In this document: piece after piece, positions 11,670-22,929 of the stretch
How positions within the stretch are numbered: the stretch's first letter is position 1
How the letters are laid out: each line of letters opens with the position of its first letter
Source of the DNA: Aldrovandia affinis
Taxonomy: Eukaryota; Chordata; Actinopteri; Notacanthiformes; Halosauridae
Direction of reading: 5' to 3'
NCBI GenBank assembly: GCA_029706075.1
Contig: JAINUG010000130.1
Location: 1,778,383-1,842,382, forward strand
DNA: 64,000 bases
Notes under the pieces: model-generated
What the model saw: the letters and a program-made list of their open reading frames with translations, nothing else
Databases searched by the model: none
Told to the model about the DNA's origin: nothing
Translations under genes and position numbers: made by a program

Positions 11670-12190
11670 ATGAGCATAAAAAGTATTCACCCCCATTTGG
11701 CATTTTTCACATTTTCTTACTTCATGGAATCAGAACGGATTTAATGGCGATTTCTTGCCACTGACCAACACAAAATACTCTATAATGAAAAAAACCTCAA
11801 GCTTTTTCTTAATTGATTACAAATAAAAAACAGACAATAATTGATTCCAAAAGTATTCACCCCCTTGACTTAATACTTGATAGAAGCACCTTCTGCAAAA
11901 GAGTCTATTTGGGCAAGTCGTTACCAGCTTTGCACATCTGGACACTGCAATTTTCACCTATTCATCTTTACAAAATTGGTTGATCAGGTTGGATGGGGAC
12001 CTTACCTATTGGCGCTTACCTTGCCCTCTAAGGATGAGTGGACCCAAACCATACCAGGAAAATGCACCCCACGCCATAACAGAGCTGCCAGAATCCTTCA
12101 CCATTGGAAACAAGCAGTCGAGCCTGTAGGTTTCTGGTGCCCTATAAATATAAAGTCATAGAATGTTCATCAGGCATTTGTGAAAATTCT
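11670..12190 (-). mobile_element. Tc1/mariner relic (antisense)
   Basis: AAAGTATTCACCCCC appears twice, at about 11679 and 11851. It is followed by antisense Tc1 text: a TTGATAGAAGCACCTTCTGC block, GCACATCTGGACAC and GGTTGGATGGGGACCTTACC, which are recurrent in the 5' half of fish Tc1 elements read on the minus strand. No open transposase remains. The doubled terminal motif suggests the direct repeats inside an IR/DR-type terminus. Confidence 0.6.
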
Positions 12191-12738
12191 ATCCATATGA
12201 CTGGGTGGCAAAAGGACAGTGAGTACGAGACAGAACTCTTCCCAGTGTAGCCACCCTCAGCCAGCCATGTAGCTGGCTACTAGCAAGAAAAACCCAAAAC
12301 AACTTGTGTTGAAAAGTAATAACGGTAGTACCACCGGTTTTAATATCCAGGACATCCGCATCTCCATCCCGCATTTGCCCATCAGTCCTAGGTATCGTTC
12401 ATAACAATCTGTGGTGAAATACTCACTACTGATATAAGTTATGTGTGTTTCGGATCTCTCACCAACCACTTAGCTACTCCTGGTGCGTTGCACCCATTTT
12501 CCCCACGTTTTCCTTCTTGTCTCGTTATTGACGGGGAACCTGTGGGCACTTATATTTCCCTCTTCTTTACTTGCCACATTAGAGTAGCCAGCCACCATAC
12601 ATCTACACACCATTTTAATAGAGAGAGGACATGTGGGAAAAGTACTATCTTGTATTGGCTCCTGTTAGCTTTCTCCTCAGCGAATGCCCGACTGTAGGCT
12701 TCATCATGGGAAAAGTAGAACCCAAAAAATACTGTTTT
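12191..12738. other. Unassigned noncoding stretch
   Basis: Contains TAGCCACC/CAGCCAGCCA and ATGTAGCTGGCTACTAGC motifs with a related GAGTAGCCAGCCACCAT at 12584, hinting at a degenerate inverted-repeat element. The boundaries are not clear enough to name it. Confidence 0.3.
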
Positions 12739-13299
12739 AATGTTTTTTGGTGACTTTTTCATATTTCACAAACATTATGGCCACTTTGTTTAATTTCTGC
12801 AAAGTTGTTACTGGTGTGTTAGATGCCCTTTAAACTAGAACCATAGCATTCTTTAATTTCTAGACCATTAATATTTTAAATGAGTAATAAATCCATTGTT
12901 AACATTTTAAAAGAACTATTTAGTTCAGTTTAAGAAATGTGATCTAAATGACTTTGACCGTCTAATGATTAGGTGTGAGTATCTCAGAAACTGCTGATTT
13001 CATAATGTTTTTTGGTGACTTTTTCATATTTCACAAACATTATGGCCACTTTGTTTAATTTCTGCAAAGTTGTTACTGGTGTGTTAGATGCCCTTTAAAC
13101 TAGAACCATAGCATTCTGACACCTACGTCTTATGGGGCAGAGCAGCCACTTAGACCATTAATATTTTAAATGAGTAATAAATCCATTCCGTATATAACAT
13201 TTTAAAAAGAACTATTTAGTTCAGTTTAAGAAATGTGATCTAAATGACTTTGACCGTCTAATGATTAGGTGTGAGTATCTCAGAAACTGCTGATTTCAT
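12739..13299. repeat. Tandem duplication of the Tc1 5' end
   Basis: Copy 1 (12739-13003) and copy 2 (13004-13299) share the sequence from AATGTTTTTTGGTGACTT to ACTGCTGATTTCAT. Copy 2 differs by about 30 extra bases around 13117-13152 and a small change near 13188. Neither copy is simply derived from the other by point change, so the duplication is not very recent or reflects recombination between two elements. Confidence 0.9.
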
Positions 13300-13972
13300 G
13301 GGATTTTCACGCACAACAGTCTCTAGTTTACAGAGAATGGTGCGAAAAACAAAAAACACCCAGTGAGCGACAGTTCTGTTTGCAAAAACACCTTGTTAAT
13401 GAGAGACGTCAGAGGAGAATGGCCAGACTGGTTCAAGCTGACAGGAAGGTGACAGTAACTCAAATAACCACATGTTACAACAGTGGTATGCAGAAGAGCA
13501 TCTCAGGGCTGATGGCCCAGCGGTCTAGTGCACAACATGTTTCTCAGAACCTTGAAGTAGATGGCTGTCCGCTCCGGGGGAGGGGGAGGGAGAGCCAGCA
13601 CGAGTCCGCCGAGGAGCAGGTTAATGGACCGTGGAAGATCTCCGTCTCGAAAGAAGGGTTCCTCTCCTGTCATTGGCTAAATTGGGAAAACGGGAAGGAA
13701 AGCATCTCTGAGGCTAGATGGGCTGGCATAAGACCACAGGCTCAGCTAAAAACAGGAAAGAACTGGACAGTTGAAGACAGTTGAAGATTGGAAGAACGTT
13801 ACCTGGTCTGACTAATCTTGATTTCTGCTGCAACATGCAGATGGTAGGGCCAGAATTTGGTATAAACAACATGAATCAATGCATCCATTCTGCCTTCAGG
13901 TTCAGGCTGCTGGTGGTGGTGTAATGGTGTGGGGAATGTTTTCTTGGCACACATTAGGCCCCTTAATGCCAA

Positions 13973-14398
13973 TTGAGCATTGTTTTAAATGCCACAGCCT
14001 GTCTGAGTCTTGTTGCTGATCATGTGCATACCTTTATGCCCACAGTCTACCCATCTTTTAATGGCTACTTCCAGCAGGATAGTGTGCCATGTCACAAAGC
14101 ACACGTCATCTCAAGCTGGTTCCAAGAACATGACAATGAGTACAGTGTCCTCCAATGGCCTCCGCAGTCACCAGATCGCAGTCCAATAGAGCACCTTTGG
14201 GATGTGGTGGAACAGGAGATTCACAACATGAATGTGCAGCCGACAAATCTGCAGCAACTGCATAATGCTATCATGTCAACATGGACCAGAATCTCTGTTT
14301 CCAGCAACTTGTTGAATCCATGCCACAAAGAATTCAGGCTGTTCTGGGGGCAAAGGGGGGTCCTACCCAGTACTAGAAAGGTGTACCTAAAAAAGTAG
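13973..14398 (+). pseudogene. Tc1 transposase C-terminal half
   Basis: 141-residue open stretch carrying the second catalytic Asp (FQQD) and the Glu (SPIEHLW) of the DDE/D nuclease, ending about 10 bp before the terminal repeat. The N-terminal DNA-binding half upstream contains stops and frameshifts, so no functional transposase is encoded. It should not be annotated as a host gene. Confidence 0.85.
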
Positions 14399-14631
14399 CC
14401 ACTGAGTGTCGATTACATTTCAAATGTCGTTTATTGAATGATTTGTCTGTGAAATACAAAACTTTCGCAAAACAGTCTTGTGTGATGGGGGATTTATCAT
14501 TTGTCGGCCCTATCTGTTAATATATGGACATTCATGACATCAGCAAATTAGCATATAACGCCATCGTTTGAGTTGAGAATGCACAAATGTTTACATTATG
14601 GGCTAATTTGGTGGAGGTATTCATGCTCATC

Positions 14632-15838
14632 AGGGACGTGCGGTCAGGGGAGGCAGGTGAGGCAGAGCCTCACCTGTCTTCATGAGAAGTAAAAAAATAA
14701 CAAATAAAATAAGTATTAATGTTTGTCCACTCGTCTGTGCTTTCAATGCAATTTCGGTGTGGTTCCTATAAGTTTTGATCGTTTTTATAGTCAAAATCGA
14801 AATTCGAAAATCGAATGAAATTCTGTATTTCCTGTTCAAATACAACAGAGAGACAAGAGGTGAGGCAGTGACGAGCTGAGCCTCTCCCCAGATTGCGCAA
14901 TCCCTCACAAACTAAATTGAGCGCGTGCAATTGGCGCGTGCTTGTTGCCATTTCTCTGTATGTTTCCAATATCATGTTTGAAGACACTTTTATTATACGT
15001 CTTAATTTCCATAGTGTTCGGTAATGTATTTCACGTATGTGTGTAATATTTAAGTCTTATTGAGTCTTATTGATCTGACATAAATCCACAAGGAAAAGGC
15101 TTGCCTTGAGGCAGCCAGTACCTCTGCCTCACAGACGGGGGCGATAGTGAGCCTGAAGTTTACGACTCGGTTTTCTCTTGCAAAAGTTAAAAGAACAACA
15201 ACCAAACAAATGCACTGACTTTTCGCTCTGAAAATGGAGGATTTGATTTCTAAACTGAGAAATTTTTTAAAGCTGGACTTTTACAACAGAGTCACGGAGA
15301 TTTTCGTCCAGAAAGAAAGGCGAATGGACTTAATTTACAAGTAAAGGTAAGCTAAGCAATATTTTCACTTTAACTTGTGCGTGTGTCAGGATTATAACAA
15401 AATAATAGCAGTGGAAATAGCCTAACTGAAATGAAAATAAAAACTAAATAAAATCTACAATGAACGACACAAAACTAACTAAATTGCATCTAAAATCAGC
15501 TCTATTTTTCCCGTTTTTTAACAATCACGTTCAAATTTTCCCGTTATTCAGCGCCAGGGGTCGGTAGGAATGCCCCTCCGGTCCTCGCCGTCAGATATAA
15601 CGTCTTTTTTAAATAATTGGGGCGGGCAATTTGGTGTGAAAATCTGAATGTTTATGTTATCTGTATTAAAACATTGTATAATAGCACTGTAGATCTGCAT
15701 TTTCGGTGCGCGTGCACGTGCGGTGCGTTCATATAGCCTACAAAGTGTTCAGGTTTGAGGTTTTGAAAATCTGGTCGCCCTACTCTGATATCCAGTGCCT
15801 CCCCAACCATTGACCTCACCGCACGTCACTCACTGGTC
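14632..15838 (+). mobile_element. Non-autonomous hAT-like DNA element with GACGTGCGGT termini
   Basis: The left end CAGGGACGTGCGGTCAGGGG (14632) and the inverted right end (ACCGCACGTCAC near 15825-15836) share GACGTGCGGT. Next to them are GAGGCAGGTGAGGCAGAGCC on the left and AGTGCCTCCCCAACC on the right. It has a small internal ORF and no transposase domain. I could not see a convincing 8-bp target duplication, so the exact ends and superfamily are tentative. Confidence 0.55.
15234..15344 (+). other. Short ORF (36 aa) inside the repeat, followed by a splice-donor-like AGGTAAGC
   Basis: The frame runs from MEDLISKLRNF to the TAA at 15342-15344. A donor-like AAAGGTAAGC lies just after the stop. 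It may be a leftover 5' exon of the parent transposon. Function unknown. Confidence 0.25.
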
Positions 15839-15839
15839 T

Positions 15840-16523
15840 TACCAAAGGCAGACACGATGCCAACAACGATGCCAGCAGGCAGCAATCCTCTCCAATGGCG
15901 GAAGACGCTGGGTAGCGCAAAATATCCCCACCTCGCGCAGCTGGCAAGAGAGTACCAGAGTTTTCCCGGAATATCAGTGCGTTCTGCGCGCGTCTTTTCC
16001 ACAGCTGGGAATATTGTTATGAAAAAGCGCTCCCCTCTTGACACTGAACACGTTAACCAGTTTATATTCCTGGCGAATGACTTGTAGCTTGCCTGTCCAG
16101 TTAGGTGTATAATCGCATTTAGAAATGCCACTTTGTAGCCGACTAAGTATTTTGTTTCGTTTTTTGTTTATTTCTAGTTTGGTGGGCTTGTACTCATTCA
16201 GGAGCAGTTGGCTAAATTTAGTTGGTTTACATTACATTGCCATCGCTGAATGCAGTCCAATTGCCGTGAGGATTATTATTAACATTACTATTACTTATTT
16301 GAAAAGCATGCTCTCTGCTAATTGTCTTTAAACGTGGCAATATTTGTCTTCATATTTTGCATTAAACTTTTCATTAATTCATTCTGACGGATACAAACGG
16401 CAAAACACGTAATCCAGATAATTACCGGCCAATGGTTATTTTTAGTATTGCACTTTTAAAGACGTTCATCTACAATTCTGCTCCGAATATCGAATATGAT
16501 TTTTTGGTAAAGTGACAGCCCTA
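15840..16523 (+). mobile_element. hAT element 3' fragment
   Basis: Contains the hAT C-terminal dimerisation segment (see next entry). About 430 bp further on it ends in GGTAAAGTGACAGCCCT (16506-16522), preceded by GAATATCGAATATGATTTTT. In reverse this is the AGGGCTGTCACTTTACC... start with CGAATATTCG motifs seen in hAT elements. The 5' part is missing or displaced by the neighbouring element. Confidence 0.7.
15857..16087 (+). pseudogene. hAT transposase C-terminal dimerisation domain (hATC) fragment
   Basis: 76-residue open frame. From residue 13: W-R-K..YPHLAQLAREY, then ISVRSARVFSTAGNIV and KKRSPLDTEHVNQFIFLANDL, then stop. These are the hallmark motifs of the hATC domain: YP-x-L-A-x-LA, S-x-R-x-FS-x-AG, and R-x-x-L-x-x-x-x-V. 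In hAT transposases and ZBED-type domesticated proteins this segment mediates oligomerisation. Here it is an isolated 3' piece with no catalytic core or BED finger nearby, so it is a transposon relic. Confidence 0.85.
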
Positions 16524-16741
16524 CCTATACCGTTAACGCACCGATTGGCCATAATGAAACCAAACCCTCACAATACCCACAGTTTACTAGTCAGATTATG
16601 TTTTCCTCCACACAACCAGTAGCAGTACTAACATTATAGCTGTAATGTAAACTGAAATAAGCGGTAGCGAGTGTTGATGCCACCGCCTTTGGCTCCCAGT
16701 GAGGCCTGGGTTGAGGATAAGATGTCAATAAGACGTAGGCT

Positions 16742-16974
16742 GGCAGTGTAGTATAGTGGTTAGGGAGCTGGGCTTGTAACTCAGAGGTTGCTGGTTCAAT
16801 TCCCAGGTGGGGCACTGCCGTTGTACCCTTGAGCAAGGTACTTAACCTGAATTGCTTCAGTAAATATCCAGCTGTATAAATGGATTGTATGTAAAAGAAA
16901 TGTAAACTGTGTAAGTCGCTCTGGATAAGAGCGTCTGCTAAATGCCTAAAATGTAAAATGTAATGTAAATGTAA
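16742..16974 (+). mobile_element. tRNA-derived SINE with L2-type 3' tail
   Basis: tRNA-like head GGCAGTGTAGTATAGTGG with B box GGTTCAATTCC at 16793-16803, body, then the hairpin tail GTCGCTCTGGATAAGAGCGT and CTGCTAAATGCC, ending in TGTAAATGTAA-type repeats. The shared tail implies mobilisation by an L2/UnaL2-type LINE (family knowledge). Confidence 0.9.
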
Positions 16975-17224
16975 GGAATAACTTCTAAGAATAACCATAG
17001 ATTAATGAGAGGACTACCTCAAATATCTGCACAATTCAAAAACACCTTTTCTTTCCCAATGTTTATCAGCATGCAGCTGCAGTGCTTTAACGTTCAGTGA
17101 TGTCACAGGCCAAACAGTGTGCTCACACACAGAATGTACTAAGCCCCCATTTCATTCCGGAAAAGTACTTCATGCTCATGCTTCATGCTTCATGTGTTTC
17201 CTGAGATAATTATGCGACTAACTA

Positions 17225-17815
17225 AATGTAGGTGTCAGAAAGTCCTGGTAAAATCCCTTTGTCATCCATCACCGTAGGGAAAGCCAAAGAACTGTCAAAT
17301 CAAAAGAGACAGATGGTGTTTGACCTACATGCCAGGTAATGCATACAAAAAATACATAAACAGTTAGACATACCACTAACCATTGTTAGGGCAACAATCA
17401 AATAGTTTAAAATATCTGGAACAGTTGCAAACTTGCCAGGAAGAAGACCCAAGTGCATGTTGTCCCGACACACGGTGAGGAACATGGTGAGGGAGGGAAA
17501 GAAGGACCAAAGGACCACAGTCCAAGAACTTAGACTTTAGAACAAGACTTTAGTTGTATCTTGGGGGTCACAAAGTCTCAAAATCAACCGTAGGACACTA
17601 CCTCCATACCAACCGGCTCTTTAGAAGGGTTACATGAAGAAAGCCCGTACTGAGAGCAACTAACAAATTTAAGCAGCTGGAGTTTATCAAACATCTTTGG
17701 AACTATGACTGGAACTGGGTGCTATGGTCAGATGAGACCAAAATTTAACCTTTTGGCCATGTACACTATCGACATGTTTGGCGTCAAAAGAGGGATGCAT
17801 ACAAGGAAAAGCATC
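17225..17815 (+). mobile_element. Tc1/mariner relic, truncated by a LINE insertion
   Basis: GTCATCCATCACCGTAGGGAAAG resembles a Tc1 N-terminal start region. It is followed by GCCAGGAAGAAGACCCAAGTGC, CTTGGGGGTCACAAAGTCTC and GTGCTATGGTCAGATGAGACCAAAAT (the WSDE-type first Asp region). Stops throughout. It breaks off at the LINE 3' tail at 17816. Related to the element at 55.7-56.7 kb, which carries the same GTCATCCATCACC block. Confidence 0.75.
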
Positions 17816-18340
17816 TACATTTACATTACATTTTAAGCATTTAGCAGACGCTCTTATCCAGAGCGACTTACAAGATGTGCATTAATATATAGTAAGATCA
17901 ATCATAGTCCGTGCAAGAGATCAGTATCGTAATACAGTAATAGACATAATTGTTGGCAGTTGCATACCGTACCTGTAACACAGGGAAGGAAAAGTTTGAG
18001 ATTATTATTATTTATTTAAAAAAAAATCTTGGACAGTCATCAACATAGATACATATTACAAAATGCAGTATTAAACATGAAAGCAGCGGTCATGACAATT
18101 AGTCAAAATTGTCAAACTGAGTCAGTGGTAGTGAAGTCTGAAGAGATGAGTTTTCAGTCTCTTGCAGAAGATGGCCAGTGATTTCACGGCCCTGACCGAG
18201 TGTGGAAGATCATTCCACCACGGGTGGGGGTCAGGGCAGAGAAGAGGCGAGCCCACGAGGAGCGGCTGCCGGGTGCCCAAAGGGATGGGACAGTCAGTTT
18301 GCCAGAGGAGGCGGAGCGGAGGGGTCTGGCTGGGGTGTAG
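17816..18340 (-). mobile_element. L2-type LINE 3' end (ORF2 C-terminus and 3' UTR)
   Basis: On the minus strand about 18330-18122 encodes an ORF2 tail: PWWNDLPHSVRAVKSLAIF, then CKRLKTHLF and a stop. This is the usual LINE C-terminus (W-N-x-L-P, S-L, F-K-x-x-L-K-T-H-L-F). It is followed by 3' UTR and the hairpin tail (reverse complement of CATTTAGCAGACGCTCTTAT, 17838-17857). 5'-truncated. Confidence 0.85.
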
Positions 18341-18389
18341 GGTGTGATGAGTGACTGTAGCTATAGTTATACCTACCAGTATACTGTAT

Positions 18390-18570
18390 ATATACCTATG
18401 GTACGCAGCTGCCTGCAACGATGTCCATCGCTGTATTACTGCACTGATCTCTTGCCCAAACTATGATTGTTCCTACCATGTATTAATGCATATCTTGTAA
18501 GTCTGGATAAGAGCGTCTTTAAAATGCTTAAATTGTAATATAAAATATTATGTAGAATGTAATGTAAAAT
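18390..18570 (+). mobile_element. Second L2-type LINE 3' end, head-to-head with the previous one
   Basis: The 3' UTR sequence (CTGATCTCTTGCCCAAACTA, ATTAATGCATATCTTGTAAG) matches the reverse complement of 17860-17970. It is followed by a decayed hairpin tail TCTGGATAAGAGCGTCTTTA. Two copies of one family in opposite orientation form a large inverted repeat. Confidence 0.8.
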
Positions 18571-20699
18571 GAGGTTGATCAAATCAAAATCACTCCTTGA
18601 TGAAGGGAGAACTGACAGTGACTTGGGGCTAAGGGGGCAGAAACCACTGCAAACATTCTACAATCCAAGAAAGACCAGCCTCCGAAACAGCTGGCAGCAA
18701 TATCGCAGCTTCTGGTCTGAATTCTACATAAACCACAAAGAAACCTTCCCCAACAAGGTCAGAGAAATAATAAAAAAAGATTACTTTTATTATTATTATT
18801 ATATAGGTGGTAGATGTTGGGATAACAAGACAATAACCATAAGGTCTTGCATTGTTATCCAGAAATACACAACATTTGTGGATGTATTAAATAAAGTAAA
18901 ACATTCTCCACCAGTATTTGATTAATCCTTTATGATAATGGATACACTGAATTTATGTTATAATGAATGTGTGCTTAGATTACCATCTTGGAAACTACAA
19001 TTCCCAGATGTATTGTGAGGCACGTACTGTAGTAGTGCCACTCTCTGGTAAAGGTGAGGGTAGTGGCACCCCATGTAGGATGATTGTAAGCTGCTGATTT
19101 TTACTACCCTTCAGCCCCTTGATCTCTCAGGCCAGGACTGAATGCTTGGTGACATCATGGCACATGACATGACTCAGTGAGGGCTTGAGGGCTTAAGGGG
19201 TAGTAAGTTTGTAATTGGGCTCCAGTCTCCTCGATCAAGCAGTAATAACTTTCGGGACCATTGCAATTGGGACTAAAATATAATAAACAGTTGATGATTA
19301 ATACCAAAGCAAGTAAAATGTTCCTAGGCAATTGACCTCAAGTATCTAAAATGTGAATAGAGGCACTAATTGTTCAGTGCCCCTTGTGGGTGTGGTAACC
19401 TAAAAGAGTGCAGTTGTGAGCAGGTGTTTTTTTCTACTTCATTCATTATTCACTTGTTTTCTGAACTGCTGAACCTGTTTTCCCTGTGCTGTTTTGAGTC
19501 TTCCACAAAGGAGATTTCTAGCCGAAAGAATCAATCTATTTTATTATATAATACCTGTTTTATGATTTTGCATGTGAATCTTACAGTAGCGCCTACAAAT
19601 TGGACGACTACCAACTAGTTAATGCCAGGATGTATAGATAAATACATTTCTTACAATTTCAAAGGCATATACAGTCTATTACTTTTCTTAATGACACATT
19701 TACACATTCAGACAAGATTTTAATTCATGAACATGCTAATCCATATTACTCCTTCTGGTTGATACTAGCCTACACAAAATCAGTTTTGAAACTGGGTTGA
19801 GGGTGAACAGATAGCAAGCAAGGAAATCTAATATCTAAAATGAATGAGCAGGCCTAGTTGAGCACTTACTCAAAGCTACCTGCTGCTAATGATATGAGTG
19901 CCATCTAGTGGCCGATTGCAGTACCTCTGTGAACGATCTTTCCAATGCAATTTTTTATGCAATTGATTTGAATGTTACAAGTCAGTCATGTGTAATCCCA
20001 AAACTTTTGTTATAATGGTCTGTTATTTTATTGATTTCTATGATAACAAATGATAAGCCAAGATAACCATTTCTTGCAGAAAAGCTAGGGAACAGTTACC
20101 ACCCTGTCTCTGTTTCAATATATATTAAAATAGCTGTATTAAAAAGGCTATAGAGCGTAAGAAGCCCTTTTGCTGTCTTACAGCTTGACCTAGTCACAGC
20201 TCTCTTGTTGGAATATATTTCTATGTCTCTATTCAATGGATGGATTCACATTTTATGCTCAAATCATACTTGCCTCCTACCTTTCTTCATGTATCGCTTC
20301 TTTGTGTGACCTATGTGGCACACACCCTTGGCCAGAAAATGCATCCAATCTTTTCCTATTGACTTGCTGGTGCACTTCTTGTGTCACCTCTGAACAGATT
20401 TGTACTCGGCTACTGGCATCCTTCGTGTTCCGTTCTGCAGGAAGCTCTTGCACTCATGTCTTTTCATCAACTTGACTCTTGGCTCATTTGACACTGTGCC
20501 TCAAGGCAGGGCCCTATCGGCCTCAAGAGCAGGTGTAAAAATAGACTGAATTAAATGTATAATGCACCTGCATATACAGCACACCTGATTGTACAGGGCA
20601 CCTCTAACCCATCTACTTCAAAATAAATCTCTGTCCTGTGTGTCCTATGCACTCTTCAATCTCCGTTCTAGCCATCCTATGCACTAAGCGGCACTTTGC
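18571..20699. other. Noncoding, no gene identified
   Basis: The ORF at 18569-18925 (118 aa) and others in this span show no domain motif and end in a TATTATTAT microsatellite (about 18788-18802). There is a TCTAGTGGCC block at 19907 and AT-rich DNA. No RNA gene or splice structure seen. Confidence 0.4.
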
Positions 20700-21001
20700 A
20701 CACTTTGTGTTTTGTTTGTGACAGAGCCTTCTGAAGCCATGCAGCATGGCTTCGGAATGATTTGCCTAAAGCGATCAGAGACAGTGTGATCATTAGTAGT
20801 TCAGCAGTTAAGTCGTTAAAGCTAAGATTCATACTGCATAGCATTTCATGTTTAAATGACCAATGCTCATACAGCAATTTTAATACTTCTTGCCTGTTGT
20901 GCTATTCTATGAATTCCTGTTTGTTTTTGTGTGTGTGTGTGTGCATGCGGGAAGGGGCCCTAAGAAACGGGGTGAAATCCAATGGGTGGATGGATGGATA
21001 G
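20700..21001 (+). mobile_element. Probable LINE 3' fragment
   Basis: 20754-20830 encodes R-NDLPKAIRDS followed by S-rich residues and K-S-L-K. This resembles the W-NDLP-x-x-I-R end of LINE ORF2. It is followed by a UTR-like AT-rich stretch, a (TG)n run (20925-20943) and a TGGATGGATGGATA tail at 20987-21000. Degraded; clade unknown. Confidence 0.45.
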
Positions 21002-22587
21002 ATTGCCACTAAAATATATAGATTGCCATAAAAAGCATGAATCATCCATAATGTTGACGAGAAACCTGAAGTCTACAAATACTGTACATATATTAATGTG
21101 ATCTTTGAAATATAAATCTTATATATAAATGTGCACTTTGAAACTGTTTCTCTTTTATCAGCTGCTGCAGGTTTGTGCTCACTGGACTGCATATAGTGTT
21201 TGAATCTCATATAAAGAAACTCCCTTAAACTCCCTTACCCAAGACTTCCATGGGGATAAAATGGATGGATTGCTGGTGCGCATCCAAAAAAACCTTCAAT
21301 AAGCTGGGAAGGGATTAAAAAGTAACACAGATTCCGCTGGCTGGGGTGAGTGATCCAGATGATGGTTCACAGGCTGCAAACATCGATGATAAACAGAGCA
21401 TTTTAAGGTGAACGGGATAAGGCATGCTATTCATGTGTGCCATATTTATTTGAGCAGGATATTTGCTAACAGGTACAGTCACTTATTTGTGGCCAGCAAA
21501 TTCGTTATTGATTGGTTCCTCATTATATTCTTCAGTAGTTTCAAGCCAATAACTAGATGGGTTCAAAATGTGTCAACAAATGCTTAGTCTGCATGCGAAT
21601 AGCTCATTTCAAGTAGCATACTGTCTGACGCATAACATCATTATACTGTAAAGCGGCAACTGTGTTCTGTCCTGAACAATCCTCTGCAAAAAAATGATAT
21701 ATACCATTGTAGTTTATTCTACATTTCTCTTGTAGATGTGTACACCACTGGCGCCTAACCCATAGGTATGCCAAAATGCCCCCCCTCTTTTAATTCAGTG
21801 GGGGAAAGACAATTTTTTGGCCCCCACATTTTTTGTCACTGATAATTATCAAAATATATGCATAAGCAACATTATGTGGAAAATGCATTTTTTAATTGTG
21901 CAAGCATGCAAGGATTGTTTCCTTTGCTACAGCGATGGTGTGACCAACAAGGCATGTTTTACAAAGTGACAGATGAGATATGGAGTCAACAGTTAAATGT
22001 GATGGCAACCTTAAAACAGGAGACGGACAAACTCAAGTAGTGAGAGATTTTGAGTGATAGTTAGTAAAGAGAGAAAGTTTTGTGCAAAATCTAGGGGTTA
22101 ACTTTACTTTTCATTATTGCACCTTGTGACGACAACATGATGATGTCCATACATGTGGTGACCTAGTGACAACCATGATGAGGATAATGTTGCTTGCTAA
22201 TTCTAGGTGCTAGCTAGCTAAACATTGTGACATTGGCAACAAGATGGAGGGGAGGATGTTTTCTTATCTGACATAAAATGGCTGTGGTCGTTGTTTTTTT
22301 AATTTATTTATAATTTTTTTATAAATTCCAGAAGACATTCAATTGTGGAGACAGAGAGGACTGATACAGCAGCACAATAGAGAGAGGTCAGTAAGGATAG
22401 ATGATGATGATGTGGCAATAACATAGAAAATAACTGTTAGGATGTCTCCAACACTGAGTTGGAGCGCACTGGTGCTACGCAAAAAACACATCGTCAATTA
22501 CCGCTCCTGCTCAACAGGACATAAACTAAAGCGAGCTAACTTTGCTTACATTTGCTGGTTAGCCAGGTAATTGGGATGGCAGGTTCT
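21002..22587. other. Noncoding, no gene identified
   Basis: No coding region or clear element. The block 21735-21850 (CCCCCCCTCTTTTAATTCAG, TTTTTTGGCCCCCACATTTT) looks repeat-like. The 60-residue ORF at 21858 has no recognisable motif. Confidence 0.4.
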
Positions 22588-22738
22588 GTGTGGCTCAATA
22601 GGTAGAGCATGGCGCTGACAACACTTAGGTTGTGGGTTTGATTCCCATTAGGACCACATGTACTGAAAAATGCATTCACTACTGTAAGTCACTGAATAAC
22701 AGTGTCTGCTAAATGGCATATATACGTATATTACTGTA
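22588..22738 (+). mobile_element. tRNA-derived SINE
   Basis: Head TGTGGCTCAATAGGTAGAGC with B-box-like GGGTTTGATTCCCAT (about 22635), then a GTAAGTCACTGAATAACAGT and GTCTGCTAAATGG tail, a diverged form of the L2-type hairpin tail. Common fish SINE architecture. Confidence 0.8.
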
Positions 22739-22929
22739 TAATGCATATACATATAGCCTACCATATATTTACCATTGTATACCCTACCATAAAATAATAC
22801 ACAAAACAAAACAAATACTCAAATGTTATTTTTATGTGTGTGAAAAGTGCAATCACATGCAAACAAAGTTTCTCCTGAAACTCTACATCTAGTTTGTAAT
22901 AGTTTCCTGTGTTTTGGGTTGTTCATATA

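Larger units (their letters stand above)
12739..14409 (+). mobile_element. Tc1/mariner relic with D-36-E catalytic spacing and duplicated 5' end
   Basis: The right end reads GTACCTAAAAAAGTAGCCACTGAGTGTC, close to a terminus common in fish Tc1 elements. The N-terminal half (from about 13290: GTCTCTAGTTTACAGAGAATGG and following) is frame-broken, and a WSD motif near 13807 is followed by stops. The C-terminal half is open at 13973-14398: residues QQD..PCHKA, then SPIEHLWD, with 36 residues between the catalytic D and E. That spacing is known for the DD36E group of Tc1/mariner (established family knowledge). Inactive because of the stops and frameshifts. The left part is tandemly duplicated (see the separate repeat entry). 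Confidence 0.85.

Noticed and set aside
15857-16087. Domesticated ZBED-like host gene
   Set aside because: Only the hATC segment is present, next to a recognisable hAT terminus; no BED finger or catalytic core.
16742-16815. tRNA gene
   Set aside because: The tRNA-like head belongs to a SINE with an L2-type tail; no complete cloverleaf is expected. The same applies to 22588 and 36641.
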